In this document: one piece after another, positions 24,296-32,107 of the stretch | Numbering within the stretch: the stretch's first letter is position 1 | Layout of the letters: every line of letters begins with the position of its first letter | DNA from: Deltaproteobacteria bacterium UBA1386 | Lineage (GTDB): Bacteria; Desulfobacterota; Syntrophorhabdia; Syntrophorhabdales; Syntrophorhabdaceae | Assembly: GCA_002305765.1 (NCBI GenBank) | Contig: DBQU01000076.1 | Coordinates: 44,499 to 108,498 of the forward strand | Direction of reading: 5' to 3' | Length of the DNA stretch: 64,000 bases | Notes under the pieces: generated by a model | Told to the model about the DNA's origin: nothing | The model's input: only the letters and a program-made list of their open reading frames with translations | Databases searched by the model: none | Made by a program: the position numbers and the translations under genes

Positions 24296-26188
24296 ATGCG
24301 CTGTCGTGCTCTATATAGACATTTCGCCGCTGTTCTCATGGTAGCGGCCCTTGTTGCGGTCCTGTCCCCCGTCGCGGGCGGGGCGTCATCATACACAGGC
24401 GGATCAGGCGGCCTCATGTCGCCGGGGACCTCCCCCGCGGGGCATCCCTTCGCCATCGATCCTGGAACATTCTTGGGATTCTGCGAGAAATGGTGCGCGA
24501 TCCTGGGAGGCGGCGCCCCCGGCGAAGGAGATATCCGGCACCTCATCTCGGCCCTACGCATTGCTGCCGGCCTCGCGCTCTTCCTTCTCTTCTGGGTCTG
24601 GATACTTATCAGGTCCTCGAGACGGCGCAAGAAGCAATTGAAAGGGGTGAACGAACGCTACCGCCTCCTTGTGGAGAATACGTCCGAGGGCATTATGGTC
24701 ATCGTTGAGGGGAAGGCCGTTTTCATGAACGAGAGGGCCTCGCAGATCACCGGCTTCTCCCTCCATGAGCTTACCCCCCGTGCCCTCTCCGAGATCACGG
24801 GTTCCCAGGACGGTAATGCCGTAAAACAAGCCCATCGCAGGATCATGAGGTCGGAGGTCAAGAGTCTCAGGCTTCCCATCCGGATAACCTGCAAGAACGG
24901 CGAAACGAAATGGATACACAATTGCTGGGTCGGCGTCACCTGGAAAGGCACCCCCGGCGTCCTATGCGTTTTTTCGGACATAACGGAGAGCAAGAAGATG
25001 GAGCAGCAATTCCTCCAGGCCCAGAAGATGGAGGCCATCGGGCAGCTCGCGGGAGGGATCGCCCACGACTTCAACAACATCCTCACCGCGATCAGCGGGT
25101 ACGGAAACCTGCTCAGGATCAAGACCGATAACGACCCCGCCCTCAACAGGTACGCCCGGAACATCCTCGCCTGTTCCAATCGCGCCGCGAATCTCGTGAA
25201 GGGCCTTCTCGCCTTCAGCAGGAAGCAGGTCAACGACCCGCGTCCGACAGACCTCCACGATGTCATAAAGGGCGCGGAGAAGATGCTTCGCCGCATCATC
25301 GGAGAGCACATCGAGTTCTCCGTCATCCTTTCGAAGACAACGCCCGTGGTCCTTGCCGACAGCAACCAGATAATCCAGGTGCTCATCAACCTCGCGACGA
25401 ACGCGCGCGATGCCATGCCCAAAGGCGGTAAGGTGACCATCCGGACGGAGACGGTGGAGAACCCCGACGCGTCCGCCGCCGGGGAGAATGGCGAAAGACA
25501 GGACGGCCGCTATGCCCTCCTTTCCTTCGAGGACACCGGGGAAGGCATGGACGAATCGATGGTCGACAAGATCTTCGATCCCTTCTTCACGACAAAGGAA
25601 CCGGGGAAGGCGAGCGGCCTCGGCCTTGCCACCATATACGGGATCGTGAAGCAGCAGAAGGGATTCATCTCGGTCCAGACGAACGTCGGCTCCGGCACGA
25701 CCTTCAACATCTACCTGCCCCTCGTCGATATCCCCGTCGACACCCGGGAGGCCATACGGCTGGCGGCGCACCTCAGGGGCACGGAAACCATCCTCGTCTG
25801 CGAGGACGAGACGGACATCAGGAACTTCATCAGGGAGATCCTCGAATCCAACGGTTACACCGTCATCGAGGCAAAGGACGGCGAAGAGGGGATAGACACC
25901 TTCCGACGTTGCAGGGACAAGGTGGCCCTCGTCCTCCTCGACGTGATGATGCCGAAGAAGAGCGGGAAAGATGTCTATGACTCCATAGTCGAATTGGATC
26001 CGAAGGTAAAGACGATCTTCATGACGGGGTACTCGGCGGACAGCCTGGACAAACAGGGGTTTGGCGACGCCATCACCCCCTGCATATTCAAGCCCATCGA
26101 AACAGACATGCTCCTCACCGAGATACGAAAAAAACTGGACGAAGAAAAGATCGTTCAAGAGCTCAAGAGTTCAAAAGTTCAAGGGTAA
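24296..26188 (+). CDS. Membrane hybrid histidine kinase (PAS-HisKA-HATPase-receiver)
   Basis: 630 residues. N-terminal hydrophobic segment (~8-28), an exported stretch of ~55 residues, a second membrane helix (~85-105), PAS (~115-230), HisKA with GGIAHDFNN (phospho-His), HATPase (DTGEGMD, GLGLATIYGIV) and a C-terminal receiver with VLLDVMMPK. The signal sensed is unknown; the exported loop is too short for a known sensor fold. The last codons lie inside an inverted-repeat arm, giving the C-terminus KVQG. No response regulator with an output domain is adjacent. Confidence 0.9.
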   Translation: MRCRALYRHFAAVLMVAALVAVLSPVAGGASSYTGGSGGLMSPGTSPAGHPFAIDPGTFLGFCEKWCAILGGGAPGEGDIRHLISALRIAAGLALFLLFWVWILIRSSRRRKKQLKGVNERYRLLVENTSEGIMVIVEGKAVFMNERASQITGFSLHELTPRALSEITGSQDGNAVKQAHRRIMRSEVKSLRLPIRITCKNGETKWIHNCWVGVTWKGTPGVLCVFSDITESKKMEQQFLQAQKMEAIGQLAGGIAHDFNNILTAISGYGNLLRIKTDNDPALNRYARNILACSNRAANLVKGLLAFSRKQVNDPRPTDLHDVIKGAEKMLRRIIGEHIEFSVILSKTTPVVLADSNQIIQVLINLATNARDAMPKGGKVTIRTETVENPDASAAGENGERQDGRYALLSFEDTGEGMDESMVDKIFDPFFTTKEPGKASGLGLATIYGIVKQQKGFISVQTNVGSGTTFNIYLPLVDIPVDTREAIRLAAHLRGTETILVCEDETDIRNFIREILESNGYTVIEAKDGEEGIDTFRRCRDKVALVLLDVMMPKKSGKDVYDSIVELDPKVKTIFMTGYSADSLDKQGFGDAITPCIFKPIETDMLLTEIRKKLDEEKIVQELKSSKVQG

Positions 26189-26320
26189 AAACCAACAAAG
26201 AAAGCGGGCAGGCAGATCAGTCCAGGATTTTCGCGTTCCCGGATGGAACAGCCGTCGACTACACGTCTCCTTTTCTTCTGCTTTTACCCTTGAACCCTTG
26301 AACTTTCTTTATCCTTGAAC
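26153..26320. repeat. Inverted repeat overlapping the ends of two convergent genes
   Basis: Left arm ~26153-26195 and right arm ~26275-26320 are built of TTCAAG units. Both converging genes (kinase and tcdA) terminate inside an arm with AAA GTT CAA GG(G/A) TAA, so both proteins end in KVQG. Likely a bidirectional terminator. Confidence 0.65.
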
Positions 26321-27067
26321 TTTCTTTACCAGTTCCATAATGACATGGTTCGCCGCGATCAGGCCGAAGATGGCCGGGAGGGTGGGCAGGCTGGGCAAGG
26401 ATTCGCGCGCCCTTCCCCTCACGTGGGCACCCGTCGTCTCGCGGGATGCGGCCGGACCGTCCGGATGGGGCTTGAGCGGCTTTTCCGTCGAATAGACGAC
26501 GGGGATATCCGTCGTGACATTCCGGTTTCTCAGGTAGCGCCTCAGCGTCCGGGCAAGGGGGCACACCTCGGTTTCGGTGAGGAGACCGAGGCGCACCTTC
26601 ATGGGGTCCGTCCTGCTGGCGGCCCCCAGCGCGGAGACGATCGGTAACGAGCGCCCGATACACTGACTGATGAGCTCCGCCTTCGGGTTCATGCTGTCGA
26701 TGGCGTCTATCACGAAGTCGACGCCGCCAAGGAGGTCGTCGGCGGTGTCGTGATGGAAGAAGGCATGGCGGGGATCGAGGCGCGCTTCGGGATTCACCTG
26801 CCGGAGGCGGTCCTCAGCCGCGTCCACCTTCCGGACACCCTCGTTTGTCCTTAAAGCTATGAGCTGCCTGTTCACGTCGGTCGCCTTTACGGTATCGCAA
26901 TCGATGAGCCGTATCCCCCCTACACCCGCCCGGCACAGGGCCTCGGCGGCCCAGGAGCCGACGCCTCCCAGTCCCACAATCGCAACGGTGCTCTTCCCGA
27001 GCACCTCGAAACCTTCCCGCCCGTAGAGCATGATGCTCCGGGAAAAATACTCATGCGGTGCTGTCAT
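26309..27067 (-). CDS. tcdA: tRNA threonylcarbamoyladenosine dehydratase (ThiF/MoeB fold)
   Basis: 252 residues. E1-like Rossmann motif GLGGVGSWAAEALCRAGVG, then IDCDTVKATDVNRQ and the acidic DAIDSMNPKAELI, as in TcdA (YgdL). The family dehydrates t6A37 of tRNA to the cyclic form using ATP. Start ATG at 27067 overlaps the tatD stop by 4 bp; a longer in-frame start at 27130 lies inside tatD. The C-terminus runs into the repeat arm. Confidence 0.87.
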   Translation of the reverse strand: MTAPHEYFSRSIMLYGREGFEVLGKSTVAIVGLGGVGSWAAEALCRAGVGGIRLIDCDTVKATDVNRQLIALRTNEGVRKVDAAEDRLRQVNPEARLDPRHAFFHHDTADDLLGGVDFVIDAIDSMNPKAELISQCIGRSLPIVSALGAASRTDPMKVRLGLLTETEVCPLARTLRRYLRNRNVTTDIPVVYSTEKPLKPHPDGPAASRETTGAHVRGRARESLPSLPTLPAIFGLIAANHVIMELVKKVQG

Positions 27068-27864
27068 TTTTCTCCTTCCATCCCTTCCAACCCGAAGAGC
27101 CTTCGCGCATTCCCCGTAGACAAGCGACACACCTCTTCCAGAGAGACGCCCCGCAGCTCGGCTACCTTCACGGCAACCTCACGGGTGTGCAAAGGCTCAA
27201 CCAGGGAGGCCACCGTCGTCTGCGTCGCGATGGAAGGGGCGTCGGTCTCGAGGAGAAACCGCTCCGCCGGCACGAGGCGCGCGCAGCGATGGTACTTCTT
27301 CGCCCCCTGACGCGTCACGGAACCGGAAAAGGAGATATAACATCCCAGGTCCAAAAACCTCTCCATCACCTCGGCGCTCCCCGAAAAGGAATGCAGCACC
27401 ACCGTCACCTTCCCCCGATAGGCACCGAGGATATTGAACATCCTCTCATGCGCCTTCCTGCAGTGAACAAGCACCGGCAGCCCCCTCTCAACCGCCATAT
27501 CGAGCTGAGCGACAAACGCCCCCTCCTGCGCCTCGACGGGCGCCATCCCCGGCGCAAGATCAAGCCCCACTTCTCCCACTGCCACTGTTTCCTGCAGGCT
27601 CAGGTAACCCTCCAGCCCCTCCAGACCTCCATCCTCCAGGTACCACGGATGGATCCCAAAGGCCGGAAAGACAACACCTGGAAAACGCCGCGCAAGTTCA
27701 AGCGTCCGGGACAGCGAGGGACGATCGTAGGCAGGCACGACGAACTGCACGACACCTTCGCGTCGGGCGCGGTCGAGGACATCGTCGAGGACGTCCGTAA
27801 AGGACGCGTCGTTGAGGTGACAATGGGTGTCGATGAGAACGACCTGATTCCCGGGATCCATCAT
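27064..27864 (-). CDS. tatD: TatD-family metal-dependent hydrolase (DNase)
   Basis: 266 residues. TatD signatures: DTHCHLND at the start, GEVGLDL, VHCRKAHER, LHSFSGSAE, LLETDAPS. The family is a TIM-barrel metal-dependent hydrolase acting on DNA or peptides. Coupled to tcdA by a 4-bp overlap. ATGATG at 27864/27861; either may be used. Confidence 0.88.
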   Translation of the reverse strand: MMDPGNQVVLIDTHCHLNDASFTDVLDDVLDRARREGVVQFVVPAYDRPSLSRTLELARRFPGVVFPAFGIHPWYLEDGGLEGLEGYLSLQETVAVGEVGLDLAPGMAPVEAQEGAFVAQLDMAVERGLPVLVHCRKAHERMFNILGAYRGKVTVVLHSFSGSAEVMERFLDLGCYISFSGSVTRQGAKKYHRCARLVPAERFLLETDAPSIATQTTVASLVEPLHTREVAVKVAELRGVSLEEVCRLSTGNARRLFGLEGMEGEK

Positions 27865-28099
27865 GCTGCAAGTGTACTAAAGACGGTTGCAGGTTTCAAG
27901 TTTCAGAAAAAGGGTGGATGCGAGTTACGCGCTGCGGGTTACGGGTTAGAAGCGAAAGGACGGTGCAGGTTGGGGGCTTTGTTCGTTTTGGTGTAAGGTT
28001 GGTGCGGGCAATCGCGCGGGGTGCTGGAGAAATGCGCAACCTACGGTTCAGCAAGGGATGTTTTTGGACGATTCACTTAAGCCTCTTGATTCGGCAACC
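27865..28099. other. Intergenic stretch with short degenerate repeats
   Basis: No gene seen. It contains runs such as GGTTGCAGGTTTCAAGTTTCAG and GCGGGTTACGGGTTAG, resembling the GGGTTGC heptamers at 53.6 kb. Confidence 0.4.
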
Positions 28100-28330
28100 T
28101 CATCCTTCTGGTTCTACCACTCGTGCCACTTCACCACCACATTTCTTGCATGTACCCCGCAGAACGAGCAACCGCCCTTCCATCTTCCCATCGCGCAGTT
28201 CCATTGGCACACCTGTTCCACAATGTGGGCACCAGACCGACTCGATGATGTCTTTTCTCGCTTGCTCCGGCAGTTCGTTCCATCGTTTCTTTGCGGTGTG
28301 ATCATCTATCTTGTCTTCGTCGTAGTCCAT
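28100..28330 (-). CDS. Small zinc-ribbon protein
   Basis: 76 residues. Two CxxC knuckles (CPHCG, CKKCG) separated by ~26 residues form a probable zinc ribbon; the N-terminus is acidic (MDYDEDKIDD). GGGAGGG lies at good distance before the ATG. It follows directly after the broken antitoxin-like gene, suggesting they were once co-transcribed. Function unknown. Confidence 0.65.
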   Translation of the reverse strand: MDYDEDKIDDHTAKKRWNELPEQARKDIIESVWCPHCGTGVPMELRDGKMEGRLLVLRGTCKKCGGEVARVVEPEG

Positions 28331-28345
28331 TCACCCTCCCAGGTC

Positions 28346-28516
28346 TCAGCCGAGAGCCGCCAGTCCCTTGCGATCGATGAGGTCGAGCAGGCGCTGGGCG
28401 GGACCGCTTGGTTTCTTCTGTCCCTGTTCCCACTGCTGTACCGTTGACTCACAGGTCTCCTTAAGACCAGCTCAGGATTTTTGTAGAACCAGGATGAACA
28501 TGCTGTTAGACTTGTT
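28346..28516 (-). pseudogene. Remnant of an XRE/HigA-type antitoxin or transcriptional regulator
   Basis: The minus strand encodes TVQQWEQGQKKPSGPAQ then RLLDLIDRKGL and a stop, the typical C-terminus of HigA-like helix-turn-helix antitoxins (recognition helix plus RLL tail). Upstream the frame hits a TGA at 28472-28474 and the N-terminal half is absent; only a few residues (SNSMF) look homologous. No toxin gene is nearby. Decayed fragment. Confidence 0.6.
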
Positions 28517-28533
28517 CACGGGGAATCTCCCTC

Positions 28534-29049
28534 ATGCTTGCTTGCCAAGGAGAGAAGCTTTTGAGACATTTCATATCGAGAATGGGAACATCGACGGTTT
28601 TCAGGATGGTTTCGGTTATGGCTGTGTGGGTCCTGTTCTTCACCGCCAGTTCCGCCGACGCAGTCAGGTTGCCGGAGTTCTACGCGCGTATGGCCGAGGT
28701 GTCGAAGATCAAGGCGACTGCGGTTGTGACATCCGTGGAGATCATCGAACGTACAGAACACAGCACCTTCAAGAAAGTGGTCTTTGCATTGAGGCACTCC
28801 TTCAGCGATGCCGTCCCAACCACATTCAGCGGTACCTGTTATTCCATCGACCATTCATGGCAGGAGCCGGCAGCGGGTGGAACGATCTATCACTATCCCA
28901 GGAAAGGTGAGAAAGTCTACGTCACGATCGGCGCGGATGGCGGAAGCATCACGAGCTACACCGCCGTTGACGAAACCCTGGAGAAAATGTTCATTCAGAA
29001 TCCCGGAAAGATCCGCTATGGAATGGGAAAGGCGTATCTGGAGAAATAA
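28534..29049 (+). CDS. Exported protein of unknown function
   Basis: 171 residues, or 155 from the ATG at 28582. A signal peptide (MVSVMAVWVLFFTASSADA) precedes a mainly beta domain with one cysteine (SGTCYSIDHSW) and a tail rich in GADGGSITSY/ETLEKMF. Both candidate starts have weak ribosome-binding sites. No family recognised. Convergent with the decayed acr3 gene. Confidence 0.6.
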   Translation: MLACQGEKLLRHFISRMGTSTVFRMVSVMAVWVLFFTASSADAVRLPEFYARMAEVSKIKATAVVTSVEIIERTEHSTFKKVVFALRHSFSDAVPTTFSGTCYSIDHSWQEPAAGGTIYHYPRKGEKVYVTIGADGGSITSYTAVDETLEKMFIQNPGKIRYGMGKAYLEK

Positions 29050-29060
29050 CCGGGCTCACA

Positions 29061-29463
29061 TTACCGGTCTTTGCAGGTGTAGTAACAGACACCCGTCGGG
29101 GTTTCCACGGCGTGGGGGAAGTATTTCTTTTTAAACCGAACGGCAAGGTGGACAAGGTTGACGAGAACGGGGACTTCAACGAGGGGTCCGATGACCGCCG
29201 CGAAGGCCTGACCGTAATGGGCTTTCACCCTGGCGCTCATGTAGAACGACACGAGGAACATGACGACAAAGTAGATCAGCCATGAGGATAAGACCGATAG
29301 CGATGGGTATGTTTGTGGTCCCGGACTGGAACCGGTTCCAGAAGTCAACCACGCCGGGATTGAGGTATCCCCAGGCAACGCCGGCGAACATCGCCAGAAA
29401 GATCCAGAGGGTCAGAAAACGATCCAAGAAGGAAAGTCTTACAGCCGGACCACCCACGCTCAC
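29061..29463 (-). pseudogene. Decayed ACR3-type arsenite efflux gene with internal deletions
   Basis: The first ~50 residues (RLSFLDRFLTLWIFLAMFAG and following) match the ACR3 N-terminus. Near 29283 the reading jumps frame straight to a late membrane helix (SWLIYFVVMFLVSFYM), skipping several hundred codons. A second gap is suggested because AHYGQAFAAVIGPLVEVPVL follows without the usual TAASNNFELA segment. It starts with a GTG overlapping the arsR stop, so it was the second gene of an ars operon. It cannot encode a working pump. Confidence 0.82.
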
Positions 29464-29828
29464 ACCCTGCCGCAGCACGCGGTCGAGATGCCGGCGAACT
29501 CTTCCGGCCGTGACGCGATGAATGCTTCCAGACGTTGACGATCGCCCGCCATATCCTCCTCTTTCACCCGTTCAACGATGGAAAGGAAGAGAAGGCGCTT
29601 GAACAGGTCCGACTCGTTGAGGCGGTAATGCATCCATTTGCCTTCCCGCCTGTCCTTCACGAGCCCCGCGTCTTTCAGGATCTTCAGGTGAAAGGAAACC
29701 CTCGACTGAGACATATCGACAGCCGCCACGATATGACATACACAGAGTTCGCCGTTCTCGAGAAGCTTCACTATCCTCAGCCGCGTTTCGTCGGACAACG
29801 CCTTGAACACCGACAGAAGCTCTTTCAT
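29460..29828 (-). CDS. arsR: ArsR-family repressor
   Basis: 122 residues, winged helix (DETRLRIVKLLENGELCVCHIV, then SQSRVSFHLKILKDAGLV). CVC in the alpha-3 region (ELCVCH) is the classic As(III) site; a C-terminal TACC adds vicinal cysteines that may bind metal or arsenic. Own promoter and operator repeats lie upstream. Its partner acr3 is destroyed, while hgcA-hgcB start divergently 218 bp away. It therefore probably controls itself and perhaps hgcAB (inference). Confidence 0.9.
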   Translation of the reverse strand: MKELLSVFKALSDETRLRIVKLLENGELCVCHIVAAVDMSQSRVSFHLKILKDAGLVKDRREGKWMHYRLNESDLFKRLLFLSIVERVKEEDMAGDRQRLEAFIASRPEEFAGISTACCGRV

Positions 29829-29841
29829 TCCGGCCTCCCTT

Positions 29842-29929
29842 CATATCAAGTATTATAGATATGTATATAGTACGATTGTCCTGATATGTCAACGTGTTAT
29901 TTTCCAACACTTCAACGTGTCTTGATATG
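29842..29929. promoter_or_regulatory. Repeat-rich arsR/hgcA control region
   Basis: CATATCAAG (29842-29850) and CTTGATATG (29921-29929) are a perfect 9-bp inverted pair. A third copy, CTGATATG, lies at 29881. TCAACGTGT occurs twice as a direct repeat (29889, 29912). They flank both promoters, as expected for ArsR-type operators. Confidence 0.55.
29864..29892 (-). promoter_or_regulatory. arsR promoter
   Basis: Minus strand: TTGACA (29892-29887), 17-bp spacer, TATATA (29869-29864). Consensus -35. Confidence 0.7.
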
Positions 29930-29935
29930 ATTGCC

Positions 29936-29964
29936 TTGACAGGAGCCTCCACATGCTCTATCAT
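29936..29964 (+). promoter_or_regulatory. hgcA promoter
   Basis: TTGACA (29936-29941), 17-bp spacer, TATCAT (29959-29964). CTTGATATG ends 6 bp before the -35. The predicted start near 29971 gives a ~75-nt leader. Confidence 0.7.
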
Positions 29965-29971
29965 GGATTAT

Positions 29972-30022
29972 ATGAAACCTTTGTATTCCTCTCTCGTCAT
30001 GCTCGATAACGCGCCTTGCTGA
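29972..30022 (+). other. 16-codon leader ORF before hgcA
   Basis: ATG at the predicted transcription start, ending Ala-Pro-Cys-stop, 24 nt before the hgcA GTG. It has no ribosome-binding site and would be leaderless. May be chance. Confidence 0.25.
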
Positions 30023-30046
30023 GGCCCGTCGGAGAAGCGGGGTCCG

Positions 30047-31090
30047 GTGAGACCCCCTCGTCTCGACCAGCCTTTTGTCACTGGCGTGATCAAGACCGCC
30101 GCCGGTCCCGTCCCCCGGGTATCGAAGGTCTTCAGCGGAACGGATCGCATCGGGGCCTTCAAGGTGCGATGGGGGATCAGGCGGACGCGGTACAGGGTCG
30201 ACGCGGGCCTTTACGCGATAGGTGAACCGACCGCGGAATCTCCCGTCTTTGTCACGGCGAACTACAAGCTGACTTTCGATCTCCTCCGAAGGGCGATCGC
30301 GTCGATAGATGGATGGATCCTCGTACTCGACACGCTGGGGATCAACGTGTGGTGTGCCGCGGGGAAAGGCACCTTCGGGACCGACGAACTGGTGGAGCGC
30401 ATCGAAGCGAGCCGTCTTGCCGGTATCGTGAACCACCGGAAGCTCATACTTCCCCAGCTTGGGGGACCGGGGGTCGCGGGCCACGAGGTGAAAAGGCGCT
30501 CCGGCTTTCAGGTGGTCTACGGACCCGTTGAGGCTGAAGAGATACCTCTATTCCTTGAAAAAGGCCTCAAGGCGAAAGAGCGGATGCGGAGGAAGGACTT
30601 CGGCTTCATGGAAAGACTGGCGCTTGTTCCGATGGAGGTCGTACCGGCCGTGAGGTTGGGGCTTCCCGTTGCGGCAGGTCTCTTCGCCCTTTGCTTCCTT
30701 CTTGGGGGGCTTTCGCTATCGAGAGCTCTCGAATGTTTTGCGGTCCCCGCCGGGGCCATCGGAACTTCCATACTCGCGGGCACGGTGCTCACTCCGGTCC
30801 TGCTTCCCTGGCTTCCGGGCCGGGCCTTTTCGGTTAAAGGGCTTGTGACGGGCATCCTGTCGGCACTTCTGCTCATTCCCCTTGTTCGCGGCTCAGGTGT
30901 GCTGGAGACAGCATTTCTTCTTGTCTCTATTCCCGCCATGTCTGCCTATCTCGCCATGAATTTCACCGGTTCCTCCACATTCACTTCGCTTTCCGGCGTT
31001 AAAAAGGAGATGCGCTTCGCCCTTCCCCTCGAGATCGGGGGCGTAGGGGCAGGCCTCCTGATGTGGATCATTGCTCTCCTGGGAGGGTAG
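30047..31090 (+). CDS. hgcA: Mercury methylation corrinoid protein HgcA
   Basis: 347 residues. The cytoplasmic corrinoid-binding domain carries the diagnostic cap-helix motif NVWCAAGK (residues 100-107), whose Cys103 would be the lower axial cobalt ligand. From ~205 onward there are four to five membrane helices. This architecture is specific to HgcA, which transfers a methyl group to Hg(II). GTG start at 30047 with a GGGG-rich site upstream; in-frame upstream ATG codons are blocked by a stop. Followed after 10 bp by hgcB. Divergent from arsR. Confidence 0.95.
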   Translation: MRPPRLDQPFVTGVIKTAAGPVPRVSKVFSGTDRIGAFKVRWGIRRTRYRVDAGLYAIGEPTAESPVFVTANYKLTFDLLRRAIASIDGWILVLDTLGINVWCAAGKGTFGTDELVERIEASRLAGIVNHRKLILPQLGGPGVAGHEVKRRSGFQVVYGPVEAEEIPLFLEKGLKAKERMRRKDFGFMERLALVPMEVVPAVRLGLPVAAGLFALCFLLGGLSLSRALECFAVPAGAIGTSILAGTVLTPVLLPWLPGRAFSVKGLVTGILSALLLIPLVRGSGVLETAFLLVSIPAMSAYLAMNFTGSSTFTSLSGVKKEMRFALPLEIGGVGAGLLMWIIALLGG

Positions 31091-31100
31091 AGGGACAAGA

Positions 31101-31382
31101 ATGCGACCCATGGTCTATCTCAAAGACGTTGTCACGCTGACCCACATACCGGAGTTGTGCAGTGGCTGCGGGATCTGCCTTTCCGTGTGCCCCCGTGAGG
31201 TGCTTCAACGCCTCAACGGAAAGGTCAGGATCGCCCGGCGTGACGCCTGCATCGAGTGCGGCGCCTGCCAGCGCAACTGCCCTCACGGAGCGGTGACCGT
31301 CAAAGCGGGCGTCGGCTGCGCCTCGGCCCTCATCAACCAGATGCTCGGCAGAAAAAAGGCCTGTTGCGTCGTCGGAGATTGA
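31101..31382 (+). CDS. hgcB: Mercury methylation ferredoxin HgcB
   Basis: 93 residues. Two [4Fe-4S] motifs: CSGCGICLSVCP (from 20) and the HgcB-typical CIECGACQRNCP (from 50). Cys73 and the C-terminal vicinal pair Cys88-Cys89 match the extra conserved cysteines of HgcB, thought to hold or deliver mercury. HgcB re-reduces the HgcA corrinoid. The ATG at 31101 is preferred over an upstream in-frame TTG inside hgcA. It follows hgcA by 10 bp. Confidence 0.94.
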   Translation: MRPMVYLKDVVTLTHIPELCSGCGICLSVCPREVLQRLNGKVRIARRDACIECGACQRNCPHGAVTVKAGVGCASALINQMLGRKKACCVVGD

Positions 31383-31545
31383 CGGACAGAGCGTGGATGA
31401 TCACCGCGTCGTTCCCCCAACCTCCATCCCGGGCAAACGCGGCCGCAGTTGTCCCTGTCGCCCCGTCATGGCTTGTTCCGGGAAGGCCGTGGTTACCCCT
31501 GCATCGGATATTTGATAGAATAGAGATATGTCCGGAGGTGGAACC

Positions 31546-31818
31546 ATGTCTACCAGATCATTGACAATGTTGTTGGCGCTGGCAGCCCTGATGTCTGTCG
31601 CGTCCTGCGCTTCATTCGACTGCGCGTACGATGTCAAGGCGCGTCCGGAACCGGTTTACCTCGCCGCCGAGGAAGGCGTCTTCTACGGGCAGAACTACAC
31701 GGCGTGTTTTGTGATAGACGGCGTCGTCCACAAGGAGTACATACCCGAATGCGCGTACCGCTATTACTACGACAGACAGAACCAACGGCGGTCCGCCGCG
31801 CCTGCAACGCGTCAATGA
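31546..31818 (+). CDS. Small lipoprotein, unknown function
   Basis: 90 residues. Signal with lipobox SVASC, mature part with paired cysteines (FDCAYDV, TACFVIDG, PECAYRYYYD) and a tyrosine-rich tail. GGAGG before the ATG at 31546 fixes the start. It lies 163 bp after hgcB on the same strand; a functional link is not shown. Confidence 0.65.
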   Translation: MSTRSLTMLLALAALMSVASCASFDCAYDVKARPEPVYLAAEEGVFYGQNYTACFVIDGVVHKEYIPECAYRYYYDRQNQRRSAAPATRQ

Positions 31819-32107
31819 CGGCGGCGCTTTCGGGAACACCCCTCCCATCTTCGCATCCGGCCACCTTTTGAGGTTCTCGAGAATCAGAGACCGGGGCAGT
31901 TGTCTTTCGGCCACCTTTCCCCGCCCCTCATGCTCCGGGGGCATCGCGCGATAATCATAACGGAGAGGACGTCACGTCAACAGCCGACCGCTGCCGCGAC
32001 ACGCGATCGTTCTTTACGGAGATTTGGGAATTGACAACAACGCTGTCTATGATAACATCGTGTATGCCTTTACATCAGTGCATCGTCGGACTCGTGAAAC
32101 GGGACGC
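31819..32107. other. Intergenic region before the hybrid kinase
   Basis: No gene seen. A TTGACA at 32031 with a poor downstream -10 may be the kinase promoter. Confidence 0.35.

Noticed and set aside
27058..27996. 312-codon plus-strand frame over tatD
   Set aside because: Antisense shadow of a clear TatD hydrolase.
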